From Byssothecium circinans (taxonomy: Eukaryota; Ascomycota; Dothideomycetes; Pleosporales; Massarinaceae), in NCBI GenBank assembly GCA_010015675.1, contig ML977029.1, positions 39,954 through 103,953 of the forward strand: a stretch of DNA of 64,000 bases. The letters run 5' to 3'. Below the pieces are notes generated by a model, which was not told where the DNA came from, searched no databases, and was given only the letters and a program-made list of their open reading frames with translations. A program made the position numbers and the translations under genes. Below, in pieces: positions 1-12,000 of this stretch (positions are counted from its first letter, which is position 1; the number at the start of each line of letters is the position of its first letter).

Positions 1-2
1 AC

Positions 3-599
3 GACGCAGCACCTGTTAAAAAGGAACGTTTTATTACTGCCTACCACGCAGCTAGAGAGAAAGGGATTACTGAGAGAGTTGTACGAGCTGGATGGGCTAC
101 TGCAGGCATCTGTCCATTGAATATTGAGCGGGTAGTCAACTCCTCTCAAGTAGCTCAGAGGCCTGTTACGCCACCTCATCAGAACCAACCTCAACCTGCT
201 TAGAGCTATCTATCTACCCCCCACGGACCTCGCGATCTTTTTATAGCTCAGCGAGAGCTACACGGAAGGCAGAGAATCCATCGCGAGGCTCATCAGCTTA
301 TTGAAAAAGCAGGCAAAGCAATTGCCCTTGCAAATACACGCGCAGCGCTGCTAGAAACAGAGAACAAAAGACTACACAGTCAACTTGAGGCCCTTAAGCC
401 TCAACAGCCACGAAAGAGAATACGGGTAGACCTAAATCAACGCTTTGCAGATATAGATACAATCATGATAGCAAAACAGGCAGCAGATCTTTTAGCGTTA
501 CAAAACAACGATAAAGCAGCAGAAAAAGAAGCAGAGAGAGCAGCAACTGAAGCAGCAGCTAAAACTCTTCAATCCATGTGTACAGAGTGGCAATTGTAA
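3..599 (+). pseudogene. pogo/Fot1-type (Tc1/mariner superfamily) transposase, C-terminal remnant
   Basis: The reading frame is open from the window edge to a TAA at 597-599, broken only by a TAG at 201-203. The first part reads KKERFITAYHAARE, then GWATAGICPLN. This is the signature that follows the DDE catalytic core in fungal pogo/Fot1 transposases. After the stop the same frame continues for 131 codons with a helical, Ala/Glu/Lys-rich tail typical of these proteins. The single nonsense codon looks like CAG to TAG, a C-to-T change of the kind left by repeat-induced point mutation, though one event proves nothing. The catalytic part lies outside the window. The element is probably non-autonomous or dead unless the stop is a polymorphism. 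Confidence 0.8.
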
Positions 600-651
600 C
601 TAGGTTGAGGTAATTACATTGATTTTCTAAGGGGTGGCCGATTTCTAAGCA

Positions 652-683
652 GTGTCCCGGAACCCCGGGTGTCCCGGAACCCC
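652..683. repeat. Two direct copies of a 15-bp motif, likely the transposon terminal/subterminal repeat
   Basis: The motif GTGTCCCGGAACCCC occurs at 652-666 and again at 669-683 with a 17-base period. It sits about 50 bases after the transposase stop, where the right terminal repeat of a pogo-type element is expected. The left end lies outside the window, so the inverted-repeat relation cannot be checked. A TA dinucleotide, the usual target of these elements, follows at 690-691. Confidence 0.55.
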
Positions 684-688
684 ATCAG

Positions 689-2140
689 CTAGCTTAACAC
701 CGCTTCGATCAAGCTCATGTCGCCGGCACCATGTATATCTTTTACCTGAAATATTATCAGTATTCACTTATCACACGTGGTCTCAGGGGATCATACCCGA
801 TATCGCGAATCAGCCGCTTCGAGCAGTCTCTGGAAGTCAGCCTGCGTACGCTGTTTTCCTCCGAGCACGACCATCATCATGATATCAACCTGCCGCAGCC
901 GTCGCTCTTGATAAAGTGATGCCTCTCCGATGTTTGGAAGGACGATATCGTTGATCAAGAACGGAGTCTGTGGGGCGCTTTTCTCTAATGCCGGAACCAT
1001 CGCTTTGAAGATGCGTATGCAGTCTTCGTCGCTCCAATTGTGAGTGACATATCGAAGAAGATACGCTTTCGCGTCAGTGATGGGTTGAGGCTCGAAGAAA
1101 TTGTGTTGCAGGAACGTCACGCGCCCGTTCAGATCCGAAAGGTCCTGTTGCGAAGCTTGGCTGAGCATGGCTAAGGAATCTTCAACGACAAGTTCGAGAT
1201 TTGGGAACGTCTGTCGATTCTGTCAGTGGATTGCTGATTCGGCCTTTGTAGCACGTACGCGCGCAAGAGCAATACTCATGTGGCCGTTCCCTCCGCCCAC
1301 GTCGATCACTTTGCCTCCATTGATTTTATCCCAGCCGTAGCTGTCCCTTAAATCTTCAAATTGCCTCTCCACTAAGGTCTAATTAGTACAGTCTTCTTCT
1401 CTTCAGAATTGGGCGCCAACTTTTGCCAATTCCAGCCATAGCACTTGCGAATCGTCCGGCTCGTTTACGGTCCTGCTGGTAGAACTGGAACAGCTCCACG
1501 CCATGGCGTGAGACGAATGGATTGTTGGAGCGACTTGTCGATTGTGGAGATTCCCTGATGCTTGCCGCCGTCTCGGAGGCTGCCATGAAGAACTCATCCA
1601 ACCTTCACCGCACATCAGCATTTGGCCTCTCGAGGAGTCTCGAAGTTAAACGTACTGGTAGTGTACAGCATCTCGAATCTGTGGATCGCGCAGATATAGT
1701 ACGCTCTTCGCAGTATGCCTGAAAACGTTTCCCTCCACCTCTTGGAAAACTCGTTCCGTCGCCAGAATCCTCAAGAACCTACCCACGCGATCTTCATCCA
1801 TACCCACCGTTTCGGCTATCTCTTTCACGCTTGCTTTCCCATCTTCAGGCACCGCTTCGAAGAACCTGAATTCGCAAGCAACCTGCCAGGCGGCCAAATC
1901 ATAGAGCGTACAAATCAGTGTTCGAGCTTCGGCCTTCGGGCCATTGACGAGCCTCAAAAGGTCTTGAGCCGCATCGTTGAGAGAAGAGGTTAGAGTCTTG
2001 AACGATGTTGTCTCTGGAATCGGCTCGGAAGAAATATCGAATGTCGGCTCAGATGATCCGTTCGCTTCAAGATCGCTCACGAGTTTGGCGGTAAGTTCAT
2101 GAACTTGCTTGGCTAATGCGAGCAAAGTTGGCTTTGACAT
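689..2140 (-). CDS. SAM-dependent O-methyltransferase of the PKS cluster
   Basis: The model joins 2140-1656, 1602-1421, 1371-1259, 1210-797 and 745-689, giving 416 residues, a normal length for fungal class II O-methyltransferases. The start is the ATG of MSKPTLLALAKQ. An upstream in-frame extension lacks family character. An N-terminal helical dimerisation/winged-helix part (to about residue 160) is followed by the SAM-binding motif VIDVGGGNGHMS near residue 245 and by YVTHNWSDEDC near residue 317, whose His is the expected catalytic base. All introns are 48-53 bases with GT...AG ends. Its likely role is to methylate a hydroxyl of the polyketide made by the neighbouring PKS, for example an enol of a pyrone; the substrate is inferred. 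The stop codon lies six bases from a transposon terminal repeat, so the extreme C-terminus may be altered. Confidence 0.88.
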
Positions 2141-2356
2141 TGTAGAGGCTGCGTTAGTGTCGTCGGATAGCGAATTCTGGGTGGAAGGAACATTAAACAA
2201 TCGACACCGAAGAATATAAACTTCAGCCCCACGTAAGCTCTCTATTGTAATTTCCTGTATTAAAACCGGGTCTTTGCACGGGCCGGAGGCGCTATTTTCA
2301 TTCGGTATTTTTGCTTTTGCATTCAGATAATGGAAAAATACAGCACGCACTGCACC

Positions 2357-4100
2357 TTAGAGCAACCTTTCCCTAAAGTGCACCATGGGGCCTTGCCCGA
2401 TTGCCATGTACGCGTCGTCCAGTTGATACTGGTTCTTCCGTCTGCCCCACACCCGGCCCCGGGTTTCTTCTCTCAACTCATTGCCTGGAGCCAATTCGAA
2501 GTCCATTCTCAACAACGTCCTACCCAGCACCATCATAAGTTCCATGAGCGCGAGATGTTGACCAAGACAGCTCCCTGGCCCCTTCAAAAACGGATGAAAC
2601 CCCTCCTTCAGCTCCGCAACATTGGCGGACGAAACTCCCGTTTCTGAGGAAACAATCCAGCGTTCCGGACGGTAGACTTCGGCGTCGCCAAACACCTCGT
2701 CATTGTGGCCGTTTGCCCAACCAGCTGTACCAACAATCGTGCCTTCGGGATAGTAGTTGCCATCAATCTTCATTCCGCCCGGAAGAACGACTCGAGGAAG
2801 CTCACTAGGTCCCGGAGGCGCTAGTCGTAAAGTTTCCTGTATGCATGCTCGCGCATATGTGCACGAGTTCAAGAGGCCCCCTGGAAGGACTTCCTCAGGC
2901 GAAGTGAACGTACTTCTGATCTCCTGCGCCACCTTATCATATACTGAACGGTTGTGGGTAAGGTAGAAGAACAATGCAGAGATCGTGCAGACAGTCGTAT
3001 CGCGTCCGGCGATATTCAACAGGTGTGTCTCAGACAACAGTTCTTCTTCCGAGAATGCTGACCTCCCAGTATCTGGATCTGTCGCTGTACACAGGAAATG
3101 AAAGATGTCATCTCTCGATTTCCCGGATGGCGGAGTTTTGGACGCCTCTAACCCTTGGGCCACGCTTTCGGCTACAAAGTCGTAGTAGTGCTGGACTTCC
3201 CTAGGCGCAAACTTTTCGAGAAGAGCGTTCAGACCTCGCGGCTTGAGCCAAACGATCAGATCGAGGAATGGGGATTTGGTGACCTATGCAAGTCAGATCT
3301 ACCTTCTTGCTACCGGTTACCTATATGGGGAAGCTCACCGGATAGATAAACTGCATGAACTTGATGACATGGCTCGGGATCTCTCTAAATGGATTGTTCG
3401 TCGTCTTCTCCTTCGTATCGAAGCTTCTTCCCAGGAGCAAGTCCCCGAAGATGTCGAACAACAGCGCATCCGCCCAGGCCTTCATATCCTTCGTTTCGGA
3501 CCATTCTCCCTTCGCCACATCGTCGATTGTCAGTTCATTCCATCGATCTATGTGCTTTGCGATGATGCTTGCGGCTGCCTCGGCAGTCCATTCGTTCACC
3601 GCAAGCTTGAGCAGTTTACGTTTCTTCAGATGCAGCGCTGGGTCAGTCGTGCTCAACGTGTTAAAGTCGTGCTTGTTCTTTGGCCACGAGTCGTAAAAGT
3701 TGGATTTCTTGACATTGGCACCATGCCCGTAGATGTCGTTTGACGCTTGCGCGGAGCGAAACAGTACAGTGTCGGGAGTCAGTCGTACTTTGTTGCCTGC
3801 CCAGGGCGTTACTACAGAATCATATTGTGAGAAGGTAGATATAGCCTACCATATATCTCAAAACACCGTGTAATCCAGAGATGCCTGTCGCCTTTGTAGG
3901 CATGGTAGAAAGACAGCCACGAGGAAACGCGTGCGAACAACGGTCCTGGAACTTTGGCTAACGGGTGGAAGAAGATATTGTAAAGGACCACATAGACGAT
4001 CTACATGTGCCTCATCAGCTTCTCGTCCCTGACTGAGAAAGGTATATACACGTACGTAAAGCGGTACAGCAACGCCCAGCAAAAGTGTAGTCACCGCCAT
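2357..4100 (-). CDS. Cytochrome P450 monooxygenase of the PKS cluster
   Basis: Exons 4100-4056, 4000-3850, 3796-3339 and 3283-2357 join to 526 residues, the usual size of a microsomal fungal P450. A hydrophobic N-terminal anchor leads to the Pro-rich hinge FFHPLAKVPGPLFA. Next come the I-helix AGRDTT near residue 311, ExxR as ETLR near 365, RPERW, and the haem loop FLKGPGSCLGQ with the Cys ligand near 455. The usual Arg two residues before the haem Cys is Gly here. The start at 4100 is the first ATG in frame after an upstream stop and leaves a short first exon of 15 codons, so the N-terminus is the weakest part. It would oxidise the PKS product at the ER membrane. It is transcribed with the methyltransferase orientation, 216 bases upstream of it. 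Confidence 0.88.
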
Positions 4101-4826
4101 AATGCAACATCCAAAGAGCAAACACACTTGAGCAGCGTTCAACTTTCTCGCACTCCTCCTTCAGCTTATCGCACCATCCCACATTATTGAAAACACCCTC
4201 GCCGACAGCAAAAACACCCTTCCGAACTACTGCCCTCTCCGGGCGCTCAAGCCGCCCGTTGCGGCTGTAAAAGACCGACTTCTTGAACCCCTGGTCGTCG
4301 GGGACTATCAAAACGCCACAAAATTACCACTCGCACGAGAAAAAAAAGGCAGATCAACTATGATTTGTGGGACTCTACTGCGTCTTATTGTAAGACGCAG
4401 GACGGCTAGATCCGTGCTTTGCATTTTGCAAGAGGCCAGACCGCGTTGGGTTGACAAGGGTTTGGGTTTCGGCCCCCCACCAAATAATTTAGGAAAAATG
4501 ATAGCCGGAGTCTGGTTGGTGTGAGTGTCACTTGTGGTTACATCGAGGGTATGAACATCGCCGATTTTGAAACGATGTGGGCTGGGAGAAATCGATGGCG
4601 GCTGAAAGAGCGGTATCCTGTGGAATGTGTGGTTGGGAAATTTTTGTCACAGACTTCAGTGTACCTGTCAAAGCCTGTATGGAAGCCGGACAACCCAGGG
4701 ATTCACTGTAGCCTCGCATGCGTTAGCAGCGTGGGAGTTAATCGGGACAGCAGAAACATCCTTTCAACATCGAAGAAACACATGGATTGAGCCAATGGAA
4801 TTTAAAATCTAAGGAATCTCTCCTGC
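4101..4826. other. Intergenic stretch upstream of the P450
   Basis: No gene is visible. It must hold the P450 promoter and the 3' end of the next gene on the same strand. A poly-A run occurs at about 4340. Confidence 0.5.
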
Positions 4827-6072
4827 CTATACCCGTTCACCATTCCACATTTCATATTCCTGCAACATAGTGTTGCCGCTGGTTTTCTTTTGGATGATAG
4901 TATGGGCCTGCTGGGGTTTTTCATGGGGCGGTGTCCACCCTCTTTCTGAGCTGCTTTCCTTGGTGGCTTCATAGTTCGAGCGACTGCGACTGCCGCGGAA
5001 AAGGGTTTTGCTATATCCGAGGATAGCCTTTGAAGTTGTGGAGGCTTGCGTCCAGATAGGTCGGTACATGGGGAGGCATGCGCAAACAAAGGCTGCGGTG
5101 ATGTGTATACCGGACCAGATGGAGATGACTTGGAAGTTGGCTGCAAAATGTTACTTGGGAACTGGAAGCATAGCGCGGGAGGGTATCTGTTAACTTACGA
5201 GCCTTGACTCCTGGTTTCCAGACAAGAGCAACCCGGATGATGGCCGAAACGATGGTACTGTAGGGTCATTCGTTAGCCTCCTTGACTCCAAGGTCGAACA
5301 AGATGACGTACAATGCACCAAGGAGAAACACTCCAAGAATTGACAGTCGTGTCCGTATACCCATTGTAAGCTTCATGATCGGCCGAATAGGCAGTGCCAG
5401 AATTCCCGTGGTGATGAGAATCTCAAAGATTGAACTTGAGAGCAAGACCGTGTTGTAGCTCCCGCACTTTTCTAAGTTTCGCATTTTCCAGAAGTCGGAC
5501 GGTGGAAGGCACAGCAAGATGCTACCGAGAGCACTGCCAGTTGCCCAAGCCGCGCTGAGGCCCATGAGAATCCAAGCGATGAGGACGAAGTTGGTTTCGT
5601 GACGGAAGATGCGAAGGTAGAAGCAGACGATACTGACGCAAATACAGGCTACGGCAGGGTACCACATGGCGGCGTTGATGTCGGTGATCTAGTCATGTCA
5701 GTTAACTGGGCAAGTCAACAGTCTCATACGCAACTTACGAGAAGATAGTCTTCTAGTCTGTCGCGCTCACCGTGCTTGAGCAAAACCGCTGCCGGCGCAC
5801 CTCCGTGACTCCTGAACAGTGCTATAGCGCATAAGCGATGGATTCTTCGAGCAGTCTTGCTAAATCTTACCCCATAATTGAAGGCCTTCCGCGAGGTAGT
5901 TGAGGCAGAAAGCCACCAGAATCCAGAAGTCGTCCCATCCAAACCCCTTCTCGACCTTTGCGGTTTTACACAGAAACCGTAGACCTACAGCCACAAATAC
6001 TATGGCTGAGCGAGCGATCGTGGTTCGAAACAGGTAGTACGAGTTGGCACTGAAGCCTTCGAAGGACGACAT
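4827..6072 (-). CDS. Rhodopsin-domain (PTH11-like) integral membrane protein inside the PKS cluster
   Basis: Exons 6072-5871, 5800-5739, 5688-5312, 5257-5199 and 5140-4827 give 337 residues. The hydrophobic pattern is that of the fungal rhodopsin-like 7-TM family. Features include the GWDDFWILVA stretch in the first part, VSIVCFYLRIFRHE in the middle, and CACLPMYRPIW at the end of the last helix, followed by a polar cytosolic tail of about 70 residues. One intron ends GCTAAC...CTACAG, a textbook branch point. The second exon is short and its acceptor (CACGGAG) is weak; I chose it because it alone keeps the frame. Family members are mostly orphan sensors or receptors of the plasma membrane. 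In this setting it could sense or handle the metabolite, but nothing in the sequence shows a transport function. Confidence 0.75.
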
Positions 6073-6752
6073 CTTGTCACAGAACAATTCCAGAGTCGAT
6101 GCGCGACCTTTACGCCAACTAGAACGTCCCGTAAGGCGTGTCGCGAGTCGCAGGGGCGTGGCCAGCTAAATGACGAAAAGCTAACTGGCCTCGCGCGCTC
6201 ATGCCATGCTGCAATCTCACGCACTTGGTTGATAAGACACGGCGTCAGCAACTTGCAGGGCTTGGTTCCCGAAGGTAAATGATCCCCACAATCGCATTTG
6301 CGGCTAAACGACCCTAGATAATCCTTCGCTTAAGATTGCACACCACTTCTAGGTCTGTGCTATAGATTGCGCATTGATGTGGAGGTTATGTTAAGAATAG
6401 TACGCAGGATAAATGTGCCAATGTGACGATTGGTTAGTCGTATTCGGATACTACCAAGAGATGCAGGAGATTTAAAATCGCTGCCTTTACCTTCGGTATG
6501 AAATAGCGCTTGCAAACAGAGATAGAAGATATCGTTCATACAGACCCGGTACGATTGCAATTGCCAATCCGAAAGTTTAGCGACATGCACTGAAGCTGAG
6601 TGGCGGTAAATAAAGCAGAGGGCGGACAATGCACTGCACACCGATCAGGGTACAGCGTAAGCTGACGCTTACTTATCACTGATCGGGATTTCCCCTCTTC
6701 GTAGAGACCTGAAACCACGCACGTCTTTACGATAAGCTCTTGGCTGACAAAG
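6073..6752. promoter_or_regulatory. Divergent promoter region between the membrane protein and the FAD monooxygenase
   Basis: These 680 bases separate two start codons that face away from each other, so both promoters must lie here. I see no clear TATA box or pathway-specific binding site and no cluster regulator gene nearby. Confidence 0.5.
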
Positions 6753-8077
6753 ATGGCATCCAGCGTCATTGATGCAGTAGTGGTAAGTATCTCCTCGTAC
6801 CAATCGACCACATGTAAAGACTTACCTTCTGTAATAGGTTGGCGGTTCCATCGCGGGTCTCATGCATGGCGTAGTCCTTAAAGCTCTCGGCCGCAGGGTT
6901 ATCATTCTCGAATCCCGAAAGCCACAAGAACTCAAGGCACAAGCTGCAGGTTTGAGTCTTGGGCCAGAGGCACAGGAGCTGCTCAGAGCATATGTTCCAT
7001 CTGAAAATGAATTTGCCATCGACAACCCCGCGACGCAGATCTTGAGCGCCGAAGGTGTTGTGTTGAGGGAGATTCCACCTTCCATTTCCGTCGTTACGTC
7101 GAGCTGGAACGTCGTATTTGAGAAGCTGAAAACCAAGTTTGAAGAGGTGGGATCTGGGGCTGATGGCTCGGTGTATGAGACTGGGGCCAGAGTAGCAGAT
7201 ATTAAGGACAAGGGAGATTCCGTTGTCGTCATCTACCAGCGTGAGGGTAGGGACGCTACGGAGACTATCCAAGCAAAGCTTGTCATTGCAGCGGATGGAT
7301 TCCGTTCGATTATACGCACGGCATTGTTGCCGGAGACTCAACCAAAATACGCTGGGTACCTAGCTTGGCGAGGATGCGTTCCTGAATCCATGACTCCCGA
7401 TCCGATGAAAGGTGTGTTGGATGGCAAGCTAGTGATGAGCATGCTCGAAGGCAGTTACATCCTCAGGTACGTGTTCGCCTACTTCGCTCTGCCAGGCCAG
7501 TCAACTTACACGCAAATATAGCTATCTGAATCCAGGGCTCGGTGGAAGCATAGCTTTGGGAGAACGATTACTGGACTGGTGCTGGTATGACGCTTGTGAA
7601 GAGGATTCTGCAGAACTGGACGAAATCATGACGGACTCTTTTGGACATCGCCATAACCACACGGTTCCTCGTGGTGCCTTGAGCGATAAGGCCTGGGAGC
7701 GGCAGCTCAAGCGTGCAGAAGAGATTTTGCCTTCGTTTTTGTTGGACATTGTGCGATCTGCTGATGGACCATTCTCCTTCGTGACCGCGATCTCCAGCTT
7801 TGATAGTTCGAAAGCCTCATTCTACGGGGGAAAGGTGCTGCTTGTTGGCGAAGCATTCACTCAATTCCGCCCTCATCTGGGTCTAGGATCAAATCTCGGC
7901 GCTTTCCAAGCGCTGGCTTTGGCCCGCATGCTCAATGGAGAGATGGACTCAAGGAAGTGGGAAGATACAGTGACTGCATACGCGCAGGAGATTGCTTTGC
8001 GAAGCTCCGCTACGGGCCATTTTGGGATGACTGGCAAGTGGCCAGAAGGCTATATCCCCCCGTATCTTCGGAAGTAG
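6753..8077 (+). CDS. FAD-dependent monooxygenase (aromatic-hydroxylase type) of the PKS cluster
   Basis: Exons 6753-6782, 6838-7466 and 7522-8077 join to 404 residues. The first intron interrupts the N-terminal FAD motif, which reads VVVGGSIAGLMHG once spliced. A Glu ends the second strand (VIILES). The DG motif is AADGFRSIIR. The second FAD motif is VGEAFTQFRPHLGLGSN, in which the usual Asp of GD is Glu. The RPH signature and size recall the 2,6-dihydroxypyridine hydroxylase-like branch of group A flavin monooxygenases. There is no membrane anchor, so the enzyme is probably soluble. It may hydroxylate or epoxidise the polyketide; the substrate is unknown. Confidence 0.87.
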
Positions 8078-9050
8078 CACTGAGACCGAGTTGAAGCATA
8101 CCTACCAAGTTTGCATATATGCCTCTGTCCGTGTTCAACGGATAGGCTGCCATACATTGACTTGACTGCAAGCTAGTAATGGGACCTGGGGCCCTTGCGA
8201 GTAAATGCAAGCTCGTCATCCTTCCGAGCTGTTAGCAGGTATTACAAATGCTCGCACATGAAAGTTGGTCTGATTGCCTGGGCGATCACTACTTCTTAGC
8301 ACATCAACAGTGGTCGCCGAGGTAAAGCGGCCCCATGAAAATTTTTCTCGCCGCTGCCTTGTAACTCAAGCATCTTGATTTCTTGTTACCCCTTCTGAAT
8401 GCAATAGTAATATACTTTCGCTCACCGAAGCACACAAGCATTGTTGGATGGATGTGGCTTTTGAATGTGTCTTGGCACGGGCTTGGTATTAAGCATTCAA
8501 AACCCACCCGGGCAGGTGGAACTTAAGGGCGGGCGCCGACTATTTTTCCAAACATTGTATGCAAACTAGTCTGAAAGTGGACATCGGGCTTCGTGTCCTT
8601 CCTCTCTCAGGGGTCAATAGAGAGTACTAGCATGTCGCCTAGTGTGTAATCCTGCAGATCATTCTCGTGTAAGACCACGTGCTGCACTAGGTGTTGGGGT
8701 CCAACAACTCGCGCTGTGAACATGGTCTGCCGATGTGACCGGAATTTCATCCGTGGCTGATTTCTTATGTGTGCATTGCGCTGGCTGTCCAGCATGGGTG
8801 CTCTCCCTAACCTGAAAGTGAAAGTCATTCCCGGGGAGAAAACGGGAGCAGCCGTAACGATGATTCGATTAGGATTGCCGTTGTATGCCCATATGGGCAA
8901 GGCTGAATCGTACCACGCCTAGTTTTGTGCAGCTGGGAAATTTGATAACAAGCGGTTCATGACGAGATTCGTTTCGCGTAATTCCTCTTGAGACTTGTAC
9001 TTTTACCAATCTTTTAGATACTTATTTTCTTGTTAGTTTTCGCAACAAAA
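8078..9050. promoter_or_regulatory. Upstream region of the polyketide synthase
   Basis: This 973-base spacer contains no credible gene. It should include the terminator of the monooxygenase and the promoter of the PKS. The PKS start is an ATG in the favourable context CAAAAATGGC. Confidence 0.45.
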
Positions 9051-12000
9051 ATGGCTCCTCTCATGCTTGACGAGCAGTTCAACTTTACAGACGGACAACG
9101 CTTAGACCATGTTCGACCTGCACCGCACACGCCAGCGCAGGAACCGATCGCAGTAGTGGGCCTCGCGTTTGAATTTCCGGGGAACGTTAAGACTGAAGAT
9201 GGGTTTTGGGATATGCTCGTAAACGGCCGGGTAGATCAACCAACAATTCCGAAGGATAGGTTCAATCCAACCGCATACGGCCCGCAATCTGGGGAAGAGT
9301 TGGGTGTTGTAGGTTTGGCCAGTGCATAAGCTCGAGAACTTGCTGATGAATGGAAGTTATCAACAAGAGGAGCTCATTTTCTCGATGAAGATGTTGCAGC
9401 ATTCGATGCGCCGTTCTTCTCCATCTCCCCTGCGGAAGCTGAGGGAATGGATCCGCAGCAGCGAAAGCTGCTTGAAACCACGTATCATGCTTTGGAGAAC
9501 GGTAATGGAATCGACACCAAATTCTTCGATCGGAAGCTGATTTCCAGTAGCTGGAATAACACTAGAGTCGATTCGCGGGTCGAAGACCTCAGTTCATGTG
9601 GGATGCTTTACTGGCGATTACCATCTAATGCAGTGCAAAGATCCGGACACAATGCCAACGTATCATGCAACCGGAAACTCGAGTGCGATATTGGCAAACC
9701 GCATAAGTTGGTTCTTTGACTTAAAAGGACCCAGTGTGATGATGGATACGGCATGTTCGAGCAGTTTAGTCGCGCTCGATCAAGCATGCCAAGCTCTCCG
9801 GCTGAATCAGACGTCCATGGTAAGCACGAAGAGCCTCGAATGCCACGCTTGGAGTGCTGACGGATTTATTAGGGCATTGTTGGTGGCTGTAACGTGATAG
9901 TCACCCCAGAATCTGTGATGACCATTGGCAAGATGGGTTTCTTATCCCCAGACGGGCTCTGCCATAGCTTCGACGAGAGCGGCAACGGGTATGCCCGCAG
10001 TGAGGGCTTTGCCACCTTGATACTGAAGAGAGTATCAGATGCCGTTCGAGATGGTGACACCATTCGAGCAGTTATTCGAGCAACGGCTACAAATCAAGAT
10101 GGTCGCACGATTGGTCTCGCACAGCCTTGTGAACAGGCTCAAGAAGAGCTGCTCCGCTCGACATACCAGTCTTTTGGCTTGGACAGGTCAATAACTCGAT
10201 TCGTAGAATCCCATGGCACGGGAACTGCCGTGGGTGACCCAATCGAGGCGAACGCTTTGTGCTCTTCATTCAACGATGTGCGGAGTGAGGCAGAGCCTAT
10301 CTTCATGTGAGTTCATTATATTCTCGTTGTCTTCGAAATACGGCTTACTCTCTCATAGCGGCGCAACAAAGGCGAACATAGGCCACCTGGAAGCTGCCAG
10401 TGGTATTGCCGGCATCATCAAGACCATCCTCGTTCTAGAGAAGGGAGAGATTCCCCCCATTGCGCAGCTTCGATCTATAAATCCGAGGATAAGGGCACCA
10501 AACTTGAAGGTGAGTGACAATGAATGTCCTTGGAGATGATGTTGTTCTTCCCCCATTCCTATCTCATGACGTCTTCTCATCCGCACCTTCTTTCATTGTC
10601 GAGCACGTGACCAGCAAACTGACCAAGCTCAACCTCAAGTTCCCCACCACCACAACACCTTGGCCACAACCAGGTCTCCGTCGCGCTTCTGTACAGAGCT
10701 TTGGGTTCGGAGGTACAAATGCGCATGCGATTGTCGACGATGCCGCCAACTTCCTCAGCAGTCGAGTTCTCCCCTACCATCGACGCACACGATCCGACTC
10801 ACACCACACAATCCCAGTGCTCAGCCAACTTACTACCCCTCTAACACCAATTCCACAGCTCATGGTATGGTCCGCTCCCGACAAGGCTGCTTTGACGCGC
10901 ATGACTTCTTCCTACGGCGATCACTTCAAGGAAAGCCATTCGAATGGCAGTTTATCGGACGACGCACTGCCTGGAATCGCCAACACGCTGAGTGAACGCC
11001 GCACCAAGTTCCCTTGGAGGACATTTATAGTATCGGATTCCGTCACCCAACTGGTAGATTTGTCTTCCAATATTGCTCCTCCTGCACTATCTCTTCCAGA
11101 TCGCAAGCTGGCACTCGTCTTCACAGGCCAAGGAGCGCAATGGCCGGGTATGGGACGAGAACTTCTGCAATATCCCGTCTTTGTACAGAGCCTGCTTCAA
11201 TCACAGAAGAGATTGGAGGATCTGGGAGGCAAATGGGACATCATGGCTCTTTTCCGAGGAAACGATATCGACGGAAAGCCAGTGGAATGGAGTGGCACTG
11301 CGGAGATAAGCCAGTGTGTATGTACCGCACTACAGATTGGGCTAGTGGATCTGCTGCGCTCTTTCGATGCGACACCCGACCAGGTAGTCGGCCATTCCTC
11401 TGGTGAAATAGGCGCTGCATATGCGACTGGGGCCATCTCAGCTGCCTCCGCCATACAACTCGCCTACTTCCGTGGGAAGCTATCAGATCGCCTGGCAAAC
11501 GCCTCGACGCGCCAAGGAGCAATGATGGCGGTGGCGCTATCCGAAGAGGAGGTTGTGCCGTATTTGCATTCTTCGGCTGTTGAAGTCGTCGTGGGCTGCA
11601 TCAACAGCTCCAAGAGCATTACCCTCTCGGGACCCAGGTCCCAAATCCTCACATTGCAGAAGACACTTGATGAAGCCGGCGTCTTTGCGCGGGTATTGAA
11701 GGTACCCGTCGCATACCACTCCCCGCAAATGAGCACCATAGCGACTGGGTACGAAGCAGCCATCCAGGGGATTGAGAGCGGCGACGAAAAGTACTCCACA
11801 ATCGCAATGACATCTTCCGTAACGGGACACAAAGTGCGTTCAAATACGCTGCGTAGCCCAAAATACTGGGTCTCGAATCTTGTCTCCAGCGTCCGCTTCC
11901 ACGACGCGGTGTCAAACTTACTACGCAGCACACAAAACAGGTCTACCGCAGCATACAGCCTCCTCGAGGTAGGACCACATTCCACGTTCCAAGGTCCCAT

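Noticed and set aside
689..2140. O-methyltransferase first appeared broken into three or four frames
   Set aside because: Four short introns with good ends join the pieces into 416 residues with no stop or frameshift.
9306..9601. Apparent frameshifts in the PKS KS domain, suggesting a pseudogene
   Set aside because: Two short introns restore the expected KS sequence ([11 protein letters not shown] and [15 protein letters not shown]), so the domain is intact, although the first donor is atypical.
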